Assembly (NCBI RefSeq): GCF_032118995.1 | Contig: NC_092666.1 | Span: forward strand, 1,984,001 to 2,048,000 | Reading direction: 5' to 3' | DNA: 64,000 nucleotides | Source: Asterias amurensis | Taxonomy: Eukaryota; Echinodermata; Asteroidea; Forcipulatida; Asteriidae | Shown: positions 9,701-20,350 of the stretch, piece by piece | Numbering within the stretch: the stretch's first letter is position 1 | Layout of the letters: every line of letters starts with the position of its first letter | The notes under the pieces: generated by a model | What the model saw: the letters and a program-made list of their open reading frames with translations, nothing else | Told to the model about the DNA's origin: nothing | The model's database searches: none | Program-made: the position numbers and the translations under genes

Positions 9701-12700
9701 ACAGCTCATCGACGTCCACTGCAAGGACTGGCAGTCATGTGACGTCAGAAGGTAATTAAGTGATAGGTGTTGGTTAACTTTTGCAGTGTAGCTCTGGGCT
9801 AGATTTCACAAAGTAAAGACTTATGCCAAGAAAGTGAAATTGCCAAATCTGATGTCAGTACATACGCTGAAAAATGAATCAGTGCATTTTATAACTAGTT
9901 TGCTGAATTATGCGTTAAAGTTGTCGTTCTCCTCTTTTCCAATGGGCCAGGCAGCTCAACGACGTCCACTGCATTGACTGAGAGTCATGTGACGTCAGAA
10001 GGTAATTTTATAGGCGTATGAATATGTATCATAGATCTGGACGTTATTTCAGAAACAGCTTAAATGCAAATAATTAATAATTGCTTAATGTGATGTCACA
10101 GTACAAACCACATTGAAACAAGAATCAGTGTCGTGTCGAAAGATCTGTAATGTCAATTTTGTGTTTCGATCTTCTTTTCCGAAAGAACCCGACAGTTCAT
10201 CGACGTCAACTGCACTGATTGACAGTCATTTGACGTCAGAAGGTAATAATAGTGATAGAAGTTGGTTTACTTTTGCATCGTAGCTCAGTAGGCTAGATTT
10301 CACAAAGAGCTAAGACTTATGCCAATAAATTGTAATTGCTAAACTAATGTGGTGTCTCTTCACACGCTGAAACACGAATCAGTGCATTTTATGACTATTT
10401 TGCCGATTTATGCGTTAATTTAAATTTTTGTTTCTCCTCTTTTCCGAGAGCCAGGCAGCTCAACGACGTCCACTGCATTGACTGAGAGTCATGTGACGTC
10501 AGGAGATAATTTTATAGGCGTATGAACAATGTATCATAGGCCTGGGCTTAATTTCAGAAACAGCTTAGATGCAAATAAATAATAATTGCTTTATGTGATG
10601 TCACAGTACAAACCACATTGACACACGAATCATGTCATGTCTAAACATTTGTAATGTAAAGTTTTGTTTCTATCTTCTTTTCCCAAAAGAAACCGACAGT
10701 TCATCGAAGTCCTCTGCACTGATTGAAAGTCATGTGACGTCAGAAGGTAATGTAGTGATAGAAGTTGGTTTACTTTTGCATCGTAGCCCTGGGCTAGATT
10801 TCACAAGGAACTATTATGCCGAATTATGCGTTTATTTAAGTTTATTGTTTCTCCTCTTTTCCAAGAGCCGGACAGCTCAACGACGTCCACTGCATTGACT
10901 GAGAGTCATGTGACGTCAGGAGGTAACTTAGTGATAGGAGTAGGGGAAATATTTGTAATGTAGGCCTAGGCTTGATTTAACAATGTGCTAAGATCTGTGC
11001 AAATCCATCTTATCAGCTAATGTCACAACACAAACCGCATTGAAACACGAATCAGTGTGTTTTATGACTAAACTTCCGAACCATCCAGGCCTCTTTCCAG
11101 TCATTCTACACAAAGAACTAAATTAAAGTGAAAATAAATCGTCATTGCTCCGTGTGATGTTTAATTAAAATTGTTGTCTTTAACTTCTTCCATAGAACCC
11201 GACAGCTCAACGACGTCCACTACAACAACTGATAGTCGTGATACGTCCGAAGGTAATGTTGTGATAGGAGAAGGGAACATTATTTTACATCGTAAGGCTG
11301 GGCTTAATTTAAAAAGGAGCTGAGGTTTGTGCAAATAATCTTTATTGCTAAAATTTGATACAACACGCTGAAACACGAACAGGCATGTTATTAGGTCTCG
11401 AATTCAATTCAAACAGAAGTAATTTACCACTTAAAAGTGGTAAACTACTTCTTTCTCAAGCACTGCGTTACTTCAGAGGGAGCCGTTTCTCACAATGTTT
11501 TATACTATCAACAGCTCATGCTCGTTATCAAGTAAGTTTTTAGGCTAGCAATTATTTTGAGAATTTACCAGTAGTGTTCAGTGCCTCTAAGTAACGATAC
11601 AACGACCAAAACCTTTGGGTATATTCAGAGTTGATCATTGTGTGTACTACAAAGAGGAGTTTATTGTTGTCATGTTATTGTGGATTTTTTCTTTTTTTCT
11701 TTCTCAGGTCCACAAGCTTGTACCGGAGGGTACCCGCTAGGATTGGAGAGTGGGTTAATTCAAGACGATCGCATTATAGCATCCTCCGTCTACTACGACT
11801 GGGAAAGGTATTCTCCAAGTAATGCTCGACTTAACACTCCAGGTATATAAATCGGGTCACACGAGTGGGCTTGATTGATTTTTGTTTCGTTCCAAACAAG
11901 GCTAAAAGCAACTCTTTGTATGTAATGGGGATACAAAAAGACATTTTTAAATGAAGGTGAAAAAAACTTAGGAGAGCTGACGGTTGTAATATTGATATTC
12001 CTCTTAAAACGGTCAAGATAGTAGGATGGAGGGCACCTGGCAGGGGGTTCCAAAGAGATTCAGTACGTGGAATAAAGCTGTTAAATGGCTCTTTGTTTTA
12101 CATCTAAGCATATCAGTGTTTTTAAAGGGAATGTTTACGTTAGGTAGACACTCTTAACACTAATGGCAATAAACACCATTGGCTGGATTAATATTATTAG
12201 CTTTTGATTGTACAAATAATTTTGAGAAACATGAAATTCCTTCTCTTTGGTCTTTGAACACGTTTACACTGGAAGGGTATCTGAATACAATGGAAGTGTC
12301 GTGACCGAGCGGTTAAGAGCGGTTAAGAGCACCGAATTCAAACTATGGTGTTTCTGATCAGCAGAGCGAGGGTTCGAATCCCCAGCCGTGACACTTGTGT
12401 CCTTAAGCAAGACACTTAGCCATGGCTTCATCCTTCGGATGGGACGTAAAGTCGTTGGTCCCATGTGTTGTGTAACGCATGTAAAAGAACCCAGTACACA
12501 TATCGAAAAGAGAAGGGGTACGCCCCGGTGTTCTTGACGGTGGCTGCTATATGCGCCGTAGCACCTTGTAAACCCATTTAAGGCGCTAAACAGTTGGGTC
12601 TCAGAATTCATCACTGTATAACCTATCTTTCTGGAAGTTTATGCTCGGCGCCTTGAGTACCTTGTTTGGTAGATACGTATGACAATTTGCACCATTTAAA

Positions 12701-14489
12701 CATGAGGCTGTAAGAGACTGGCGTTTTCTCAACTTACATAAGGACTCTATCCATTTTAAATTTGTCGTCACAAAATTTAAGGTCAGTTTGATATTGGACA
12801 TTGGAAATTCGATCTGCATGGTGAATAGACATTGTACAAACAAAACGTGAATGTGCAAAATCCAATATCGAGGTACAAGGCAGAAGTTCACTGAGCAAAC
12901 GTACGCGTATGTACAATATCCAATATCGATGTACAATGTAGACAGTCACTGTGTACACACCTTTGTGAATAATATGTCCAAAGTCAACCTTTCGAAAAAG
13001 CAACATTGATATTCGCTGTACAAATATATGTGAATGTCCAGTGTGAATGTCAAACTAACTTTAACGGCATTCATTTCCCTTCATCTTCACCTCGAACAGG
13101 TTTTAACGCCTGGAGCGCAGAAGAGGGTGACGTCTCTCCCTGGATCGAGGTTTCTTTTTTTGACCAGGGGCGTGTTTTAATTACTGGTGTTATCACGCAA
13201 GGTCGAGATAGTGATACCTATAACGAGTGGGTAACGTCTTACAATGTAATGTACTGTTCCGAAGATGATACTGGCATGTCTCGCATTTATGTTCGTAATA
13301 ATGAAGGAAGCCCACAAGAGGTAAGTGTAACACTTTGCAGCTGCAATAATATTTTGTTGTCAAAATTGAGCTTTTTTTAGGCAAACCAAATATCTTCCCT
13401 AGGCCTTATAAAGGCCTTATATGGACACTAGTTGGTAATTACTCAAAATAACTGTTTGCCTAAAAACTTACTTGGTAAAGATTGGTAACGAGATAGTATA
13501 GAACATTGTGAGAAACGGAACCCTCTGAAGTAACGTAGTTTTTAAGAAAGAAGTAACTTATCGCTAAAATATTTTAATTGAATTTGAGACCTCGAGGGCT
13601 CGAATTCAAGCATCTGAGAGCATACAACTTGTGCGACAAGGGTGTTTTTTTTTTTACATTATTCTCTGGCAACTTCGACGACCAATTGAGCTCAAATTTT
13701 CACAGGTTTGTTATTTTATGCGTATGTTGAGATGCACCAAGTGAAAGGACTGTTCTTTGACATTTGCCAAAGGTGTCCAGTGCCTATGACGTAGTTTGGG
13801 TATTAGGGCACACTCCTCCCCAGAGTTCCACAGGACGTTGTTCATTGGTCAGAACGCGCCGAGCGGTCAATTCTGTGTCTTTTTATTTCGTCATCGATTT
13901 CCCTTTAAAATGAGGGTTGTATGACGTGCTTGTTCAGTGTTTATTGTTTTTTTCTCGTAACTGTGTGGCTTTATCGACAAATCCAACCAAACTAAACCAA
14001 GTACGTGTAGAGCTGCCCCTACCCATATCACCGGTGACTACATATTTACAGTTGCTCTCACAAGCAGTCCCTAAATTGAGGTATTATATAGCCGGGCCAC
14101 CCAATGGCTAATAAAAACCACTTATATTGAATCGTAGTTTTATCTTAGGCATACGCATTTCACATCTACGGCATCACATAATTTGAAATAAACCTTCCCA
14201 ACTTGAGCTTTTGACACTTCTTGAAAGTGTCGGCATGGTGCACAACATTGGTACACTATAATGTTTACCTAAACTCAGTTACTTTTCAAAGTTGTGTCTG
14301 TAGTTAATAAGGAAATGTATATAACCTACACTCTTTGTTACTTTATAGTTCACAGGTAATACAGACCGAAACAGCTACTCTACTAGCAGCCTTGGTGTCG
14401 TCCTGCACACTAGATGCTTGCGAATACTGCCACTGTCTTGGATCGGTTGGTGTAGCATGAGATTTGAGGTGCTGGGCTGCAGTATTTAA
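6756..14489 (+). CDS. Secreted PAN/apple - Ser/Thr-rich - F5/8C (discoidin) protein
   Basis: Exon 1 (6756-7197) encodes a hydrophobic leader and a PAN/apple module with the pattern ETCAVFCLQDDGCKSFNYC, then CELN and GCLYFDE. The leader fits better from the second ATG at 6816 (MYLVTC...) than from 6756. It ends in phase 1 at AAAG|GTAGGA. Eight 19-codon phase 1-1 mini-exons follow (7317-11252). The F5/8C domain is spread over exons 11708-11842 (phase 1-1, ACTGGYPLG, LIQDDRIIASS), 13100-13320 (WSAEEGDVSPWIEV, ITGVITQGR, NEWVTSYNV) and 14349-14489 (FTGNTDRN, RILPLSW, RFEVLGC then stop). All junctions are GT/AG and in frame. With seven mini-exons used, the product is about 443 residues. Domain boundaries at phase-1 introns are typical of exon shuffling. 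Likely an extracellular carbohydrate- or lipid-binding protein; ligand unknown. Confidence 0.9.
7829..8852. mobile_element. DNA transposon remnant with GTTCGCATTGGACTTA ends
   Basis: GCCGTGTTCGCATTGGACTTA-like sequence near 7829 is inverted at 8825-8852 (TAAGTCCAATGCGAACAGGGCTT). Related sequence starts already near 7494 and another end-like copy lies at 8780, so several copies overlap here. No transposase frame. It lies in the first mini-exon intron and explains why that intron is 2.3 kb while the others are about 120-450 bp. Confidence 0.6.
8140..8636. mobile_element. TIR element nested in the 7829-8852 element
   Basis: Terminal inverted repeats of about 40 bp: CCGGTGTGGCGGTTTCA..CTTCCGC.GTGTTCAG at 8140-8181 and its reverse complement at 8596-8636. 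About 500 bp, non-coding, inserted inside the preceding element and therefore younger. Confidence 0.75.
9010..9552. mobile_element. TIR element with GC-rich ends
   Basis: Long inverted ends: GCGCGCCACTGCTGCCGTGT and GCCTAATTTTGTGCACAAAGACAT near 9048-9094 are inverted at about 9453-9505. The outer ends (CCAATCCAGGTGCG / CGCGCCTAGCTGGATTTG) are more diverged. No protein. Inside the same intron, just before mini-exon 2. Confidence 0.7.
11392..11592 (-). mobile_element. TTAA-type MITE (family A), partial
   Basis: Contains the family phrase CTTCAGAGGGAGCCGTTTCT and ends in TTACCAGTAGTGTTCAGTGCCT. Only the half that is left in the family orientation is present. Located in the intron before the first discoidin exon. 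Confidence 0.75.
12290..12690 (+). mobile_element. tRNA-headed SINE with conserved central domain
   Basis: Head with A-box-like TGACCGAGCGGTTAAGAGC (the GCGGTTAAGA unit is doubled) and B-box GGTTCGAATCC. The central part, CCTTCGGATGGGACGTAAAG through TTGTGTAACGCATGTAAAAG to GAAAAGAGAAGGGG, is very like that of the copy at 45290 and resembles the conserved domain of MetaSINE-type elements (from memory, unverified). It sits in the intron between the first two discoidin exons. Confidence 0.8.
13421..13786 (+). mobile_element. TTAA-type MITE (family A)
   Basis: Near full length, from TTGGTAATTACTCAAAATAA to AAAGGTGTCCAGTGCCT, with the internal palindrome GAGACCTCGAGGGCTCGAATTC. Located in the last intron of the PAN-discoidin gene. 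Confidence 0.85.
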
Positions 14490-14512
14490 TTCATATAAAG
14501 ACCCTGAATACT

Positions 14513-14867
14513 ATTGGTAATATTGTCAGTATATCTTAACTATACCGGTATGCATAAAATAACAAACCTGTGAAAGTTTGAGCTCAATTGGTAGTCGAAG
14601 TTGCGAGATAAACATGGAAGAAAAAACACCTTGTTACACGAAGTTGTGTGCTTTTAGATGTTTGATTTCGAGACCTCAAATTCTAAAACCGAGGTCTCGA
14701 AATCAAATTCGCGGAAAATGTCTTATTTCTCCAAAACTACGTCACTTCAGAGGAAGCCTTCTCTCACAATGGTTTATACTATCAACGGCTCCCCATTACT
14801 CGTAACCAAGAAAGGTTTTATGCTAATAATTATTTAAGTAATTACCAAGAGTGTCCACTGCCTTTAA
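14513..14867 (-). mobile_element. TTAA-type MITE (family A), near the 3' end of the PAN-discoidin gene
   Basis: Begins about 25 bp after the stop codon and ends at GAGTGTCCACTGCCT followed by TTAA at the right. It may form part of the 3' untranslated region; no canonical AATAAA lies between the stop and the element. Confidence 0.8.
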
Positions 14868-15802
14868 ATTGGAAAAATAGTCGCGTTAAGCTAACTAATT
14901 CCAAGTGATGGTTCTGTTGGGCTACAAACGACACTTGACTACGATTGTTTCAATTCAGATTGTTCCACAAATTACTTGGCGGCAATTCATTCTTAGTTAA
15001 AATCGATGAAAAGGATAACGATCTTTATACATTCTGTCATCTAGAGAGTGAACGCTTGTTAATTTGTTTTGTCGTCGCAGCAAGTCAATTGTGTCAACCA
15101 AATATTAGGGAATAGTATTGACATTTCCATGTTTGCCAAGTGTTTTCCACTTGACCCAGATTATAGTATTCACCAATCAGATGAGAAATTATACATCCAT
15201 TTAACCACCATGCTCCTTGATCACGTAGCGAACAGTTTACACCATTCCAATCATCATTGATCTTGATCCTTGGTACTGAAGTACTGCCCATTTTGAAGTG
15301 CCATTGAGTCACCTATACTTGGCTGTCTGCTTCAACGGAACCAACATTGGGACGCCTGATACAGCAAACTCATCATAACTAGCCCAAAGCTGTGTTTCGT
15401 CCCAATCAGGCATATATTTACCATTAATTGCCATTGTCCTGACTCAGTATGTTTACGTAGGATGTCATTACTAAGCCAGACCTCAGTTGATAGACTACCA
15501 AACCCAGATTGGTATTCTGTCAAATTAAGGTAAAAGTCAACGGATCCATCTTGTCTCCTCTGGGACACGATCCAGCCTCCTCCATCTGTCTCCATTTCAC
15601 AGTAGACCTTCACTCCATCAGTCAGACCAGCAGGGTAGATGGTGAAGATGCCACTATTACGGCTACCAACCTGGTATACTTTCAGACAACTACTCAACTG
15701 TTTAGAGTCTGGTGCTGAAAGTGAAGGAGTTTCCAAGTTGTCATCATAGTAGGCAACTCCTGCTGCTCAATGAAGTCATCAGGGCTTTGAGATTGAGTAG
15801 CA

Positions 15803-18371
15803 CTAGCGGGATGCCGCGCTTAGCGCGGCACCCCGCTAGATGAGGAGGATTCTAGTATACAAATGTTGTAAAAGGTAATGTGGGGCCAAGGGAGGTATTC
15901 TTACAGGTAATAATCATTTCGTAGAATTGGATAAGAAATTGTATTTATGATCGGTATGGAAATTTGTCATTAATGTTGTATTTTGATAAAAAATAATTGT
16001 TGAGCGTGCACAACTTAGTTGTGAAACGTCGCGACGCGTCGCCTCCTCTCCTCACCTGTCTTGCGTTCTCCAACTAAAGGAATTGGTGTTTGTTTCTGGA
16101 ACTGAGCTTTAATATTGGGGATGGGTATACTTGGCAATGATGGTACTTGGCATGCTATGTAGGGTGTTTCGTAATATTTTAGCGTTGATCGAGCGGGCCA
16201 ACGCATTATCCGTAATGTGGATTATGTTTCTTTATGCATAGTTTTAATTCAATCGGCTTTTGTCATTGTGTCAATTTTATCCACTGCATTGAGTATTTCC
16301 CAGCTAAGATGACTGTAAGGGTAATAATGCTTAGTTGACTAAAAATATAGCACGTACACTGCTTCAATGACACACTTATTTTATTGTGTTGAGCACATTT
16401 GGTATAATTCAGTTACACTTGGCAAAATGTACATCCTGAGTCCCGTCCAAACTGCTTTCATTATAGTTACGAACTTTGTGAAACATTTGCCTTTTTATTT
16501 TGATGGTCTGTACGTCCAGTTTTGGTTAATTTATATGGAGATGGGCCAATCGGACAATGTATAACACGCTGAATGTGGAATCAGCAGTGGTATTTGGTTC
16601 CCTTGGCAACAAATCCATAGTCACCGATAGCCACGGATTTGAGTGGTCTAAGTCTGGTCTCCCCCCTCAACAATTATCACCGCTGCTAATAGAGGAGAAA
16701 TCCGACTAAAAATGCTTATATGAAAGTAGTACCCTCTTTTCAAACAAACTCATAATCACAGGGCTAATAGCCGCGGAGTTTATCTGACTGAAAAGGAAGC
16801 TTCGAAGAAGTTCTGGTATACAGCAGATACAAAAAAAAAAACGCGTCAGTTGGCATGGACTTTAACGACAAAGTCAATTTATACAAAATTGTATTGAAAA
16901 TAACAATATTTAATGATTGGTTGCTATAACTGTTGAATGATTTTTGCTTTGTTTCCAATGAGGTGTACACGATTTTAGAATCTAAGGCCCCATTCATCGT
17001 GTATTATTGAGCGTACGTCCAACGATGCAAACAAAGTTGTCTGAGCACCAAATAAAGCGAGCTCTCGGATCATGCTGTGTAACATCTAATCTACTGTTTT
17101 TACAACCGCTTTTGGGAGTAACAGAGCGTCGGCCTCATATGTTATCATAATTATCTGTGGAACCCTATACCAACTCAAATAATAGAAACGGTAATTGTAT
17201 TGGTCTGTAATAACTACTCCTACATTTTCTCACTTAATTCACTTTCAGAAAACATTTGCCTATTTTGAGGGTTTGTATGCCAGCTATCCCTACATCCTCT
17301 CCTTTATTTCACTTTCAGAAAACATTTGCCTTGTTGTTTTAAGGGTTTGTAGGCCAGTTTGGTTAATTTTGTGAGGAGAAATTCGTAAAAAGTACCCGAT
17401 TCAGCTGCACATGAGGGCTCTTTCGATAACAAAACCCGACGGCCGATTGCTTAATACAAAACGGATTTGGCAAAATCTACATCCTGAGTCCTGACCAAAC
17501 TGCGTTCTAACAATTTTGTTGCTTCAGAACTTTGAATGGAATGTTCGTTTACAGCTTCAAAACAGCCGTTGATGTTTCACAAAGTTCGTAACTATGAAAG
17601 CATACTATTCTTAAACGGTGATTTCATGTACTCTTTTGTAGGTTTAACTGGCAAAACCTATACAATGTATATGAAAAGAATCAGTGATGTATTTACTTTC
17701 TTTTTGAAAATGTTTCAACTTTTGCGTGTGTACGTTCTGTGTGTGGGGGATGACATAAATTATGTGGGGGATGACATATGGAATGTACCACTAATGGTGC
17801 AGAGTTAAATGGAACAAATAAAGTTTCAAAACAATGGGTTGCTGATGTTTGATGCATTTAAAAAATGCTGGAAAGTTGGGTAGGCGAAATTAACCCCCCT
17901 GTACAAACTGGTATATACACAATGTCATTTACCCCTCTGAGAAACATCAATGAGTCACTCTGGAATGTTAATGGGAGTCCGAGGTTGCCACCGACATCAA
18001 ACCTAAAGAGGTGGCTCTGTGTGCAGCCTACAGCTCCACCGCCCCCCCCCCCCCCCCTTAGACCAACAGGTGGCCCATATCAAAACCAGACAACCACAGA
18101 GATGAGTGTGTGCAGCCTACGGCTTCCCCCTTCGACCAACAGGTGGCCCATATCAAAACCAGGCAACCACACATGTAAGGAGATATCGCTAATACTCGTG
18201 ACTCAAGCCAATCAGACAACTCGTAAGAGGGAGTTCGGTTCAGGGTTTTGTAGACTTGCAACCCGACGTCTGTAACGACACAACCGTGTTGGATTCCACA
18301 AGGGTGCCATGCCACTGGACTTTCTAATTTTCAATCCAAGATGGCGCGGGTTACGCTTTTAATGGTATAGA
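15803..18371 (-). mobile_element. Non-autonomous Helitron-type element, 2.57 kb
   Basis: Read on the minus strand the element starts TCTATACCATTAAAAGCG (18371 downward) and ends CCCGCTAG (15803). The end is a 37-bp hairpin (15803-15839) with arms CTAGCGGG.TGCCGCGC. Comparison with the intact fibrinogen-related gene shows the empty site ..AACAA|TGCTACTC..: insertion between A and T, no target duplication. Start TC, end CTAG, 3' hairpin and A/T insertion are the Helitron hallmarks. No Rep or helicase frame is visible, so it is non-autonomous. Internal repeats include CCCATATCAAAACCAG twice near 18075 and 18145, and AACATTTGCCT segments near 16480, 17250 and 17320. Confidence 0.85.
18043..18058. 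repeat. Poly-C tract
   Basis: Run of about 16 C residues inside the Helitron-type element, beside the internal direct repeats. A likely sequencing and slippage hotspot. Confidence 0.9.
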
Positions 18372-19044
18372 TTACCCAACTGACAAACATGGCTACACGT
18401 GTAGTAGTTGAATGATGCACAGTGTAGATCCATAGTAGTCTAACCCACAGATCACAGGAGATGACACAGTCTGCCATTTAAACACATTATATTCACCAAC
18501 TCACTATTGGTGCCTTATTGAAGTCTTCACTGACTATTTTGTTGCAATCTTATTTACAAAGTTCCACAATGGAAATAATGATGACAATATGAAGGTTTTC
18601 ATGATAAAGGTTAATTTGAAAGTTGTCAGATGTCATAAAGTGTTATTCACTTCCTGTTGATCTTTAACCGAATATTAGTTACAGATACAGCTTTAATACT
18701 CGTCTGACGAGGCATCAAGTGTGCTCCGAGGCCACAGCAAGGAGCACAACCCTTATAAGCATTTCTTGAGCACTTAGTCGACGCCTTAGATATTCAGGTA
18801 TTGCATTAATCATGGACTTGCTTCCAGTTTTTGTAATTTTAGTTTATTTTAGTGCATTCATCCCAGAGTTAGTATTTTAAACAGCTCATTGCAAAATGTT
18901 CTCTAACGACACTTTATAATGCATGATGGCCGTTGAGAGTCCTAATAGAGATAGCTTAATCCTACTGGCTAAGTGGTTTGATGCATTAAGCTTTAAGTCG
19001 GATGGTTTTGAGTGCTCAACAATCCATTAAGGAATTATTTAATT

Positions 19045-19620
19045 ATTAGGTGTTCGGGCCAACAGCCCGGAACACTTGTTTATGTATTTCTTCTTCTTTT
19101 TTTCAAGTTCTTTTTAAAGCCAAGGCAAGAGGCATTGTATTTGGCATTTTGCTTAGTTCTTATCATATGTCCGAATTGTTATCAATTTAAAGACACGTTC
19201 AGCCCAAATATTTTATCAACCTTGCTAGGCTTTATAATGTTTAATCCCACACTTACCCGGCTTACTGCATTGATGGATGTTGCATTGACCACTTGAACGA
19301 ACCACTGTGAGTCTTGTCTCCAACAGATAAAAGTCACTCGCGCCTTAAACTTTCAAAACCATCCAAGTCTTTAAGATGTTTGAAGGATTTTAAAAGGTGA
19401 TGACAAACCCAAGAGCGCAAAAACGACCCAAGCGTTCTTCATTTAGGTCCACCTTACAGTAAGGTTATAGTCTAAATTTATGCTAACAGCTCTAGCTTCA
19501 GTTCGATTATGCATTATGCTTTGAAGTTTTGGATAGAGTAAGATTCAAGGTTGTCAGCAAAAAGGTTTGCCTAATATTGAGGAAAACTATAAGAACTTCG
19601 GGTTCATGGATTTGAGGAAG
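19045..19620. other. Spacer of the inverted duplication, no gene seen
   Basis: Unique-looking AT-rich sequence between the two arms of the fibrinogen-related duplication. The 94-residue frame at 19012-19296 starts without a methionine codon, is hydrophobic and low in complexity, and has no recognised domain. Confidence 0.5.
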
Positions 19621-19623
19621 AAT

Positions 19624-19852
19624 GGCCCAAGGATGTCCCAGTCTAAGAATGTTCTACCCTTAGAAGTACTGGCACAAGGATGTCCCCGTCTAAGAATGTT
19701 CTAACCTTAGAAGTACTGGCCCAAGGATGTTCCTGTCTAAGAATGTTCTAACCTTAGAAGTACTGGCCCAAGGATGTTCCTGTCTAAGAATGTTCTAACC
19801 TTAAAAGTACTGGCCCAAGGATGTTCCTGTCTAAGAAGGTTCTAGCCCTGGC
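19624..19852. repeat. 47-bp minisatellite, about 4.8 copies
   Basis: Unit GGCCCAAGGATGTTCCTGTC + TAAGAATGTTCTAACC + TTAGAAGTACT. Central copies are almost identical. Lies in the loop between the inverted fibrinogen-related copies, about 500 bp upstream of the intact gene. Confidence 0.9.
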
Positions 19853-20350
19853 ATCCAGCATAATACAACGAGAGAACTCAGCATAATACCAAAGACAAAT
19901 AAGGTGTGTTGCTTTGGCTGCTTAAACAATCAACAAAAACATATACACATTATTGACTGCTCTTCCGTAATGGATTGAGCACTTAAAACCATAGGACCTT
20001 GAGTTTATTGCTGCAGACCACTTTTAGCCAGGATGATCAAGTTAATAATTCAAACTCTACCATAAGGAATATCTAGTATCGTTTGAAACACTTTGCAATT
20101 AGCTGCTCTAAATAAAAATGACTTTTCTCTATAGGATGAATGCACTCAATAAACTAAAAACACAAAGAACTGAAAGCAAGTCCATGAATGATATATTACC
20201 CGTCTAAAAAAGGCATTGTCCTTAAAAGGAAGTGCGGTCCTCGCTGTGGCCTCAGAGCACACTTGATACTTCATCAGACGAGTAACTTAAGGCTGTATCG
20301 GTAACTGATCAACACGTGAAGATAACTTTATAACATCCGACAACTTTCAA

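Larger units (their letters stand above)
7317..11252 (+). repeat. Array of eight duplicated 57-bp coding mini-exons
   Basis: Copies: 7317-7373, 9695-9751, 9951-10001, 10186-10242, 10449-10505, 10690-10746, 10866-10922 and 11196-11252. Each reads close to EPDSSTTSTALTESHVTSE, enters and leaves in phase 1 and has flanking AG and GT. Exceptions: copy 3 has lost the aligned acceptor but has one 6 bp further on (51 bp, still in frame); copy 5 has GT changed to AT at its donor. Two intron types alternate between copies (GTGATAGGAGTTGG-type and TTTATAGGCGTATGA-type), so copies 2-3, 4-5 and 6-7 arose by duplication of a two-exon unit of about 490-500 bp. The product is a Ser/Thr-rich spacer between the PAN and discoidin domains, probably O-glycosylated (inference). 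Confidence 0.9.
15099..19040 (-). pseudogene. Fibrinogen-related (PAN + FReD) pseudogene, split by a Helitron
   Basis: Second copy of the intact gene at 20351-21361, on the opposite strand. The 5' part lies at 18378-19040: upstream sequence, a start codon at 18602 reading MKTFI, then a frameshift and stops in the leader, and the PAN region down to GTTTGTCAGTTG. The 3' part lies at 15099-15802, beginning TGCTACTCAATCTCAAAGCC. An open stretch at 15332-15736 still reads GIFTIYPAGLTDGVKVYC and METDGGGWI, but the later half has a deletion of about a dozen bases and frameshifts and loses the Ca-site region; GEYYNLGQV near 15150 marks the end. The two parts abut exactly at the insertion point of the element 15803-18371. 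Homology to the intact copy includes about 0.4 kb of proximal upstream sequence and continues more weakly beyond it. Confidence 0.9.

Noticed and set aside
9695-10922. Regularly spaced short repeats resembling a CRISPR array
   Set aside because: Spacing alternates around 200-250 bp, the repeats are coding exons with splice sites, and the spacers are homologous introns; the genome is animal.
12290-12380. Possible tRNA gene (A-box and B-box like)
   Set aside because: The anticodon arm and acceptor stem do not pair, the GCGGTTAAGA unit is doubled, and a SINE body follows; the same head-plus-body occurs at 45290.
15803-18371. Insertion in the fibrinogen pseudogene as a cut-and-paste DNA transposon
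   Set aside because: No terminal inverted repeats joining both ends and no target duplication; the palindrome is at one end only, as in Helitrons.
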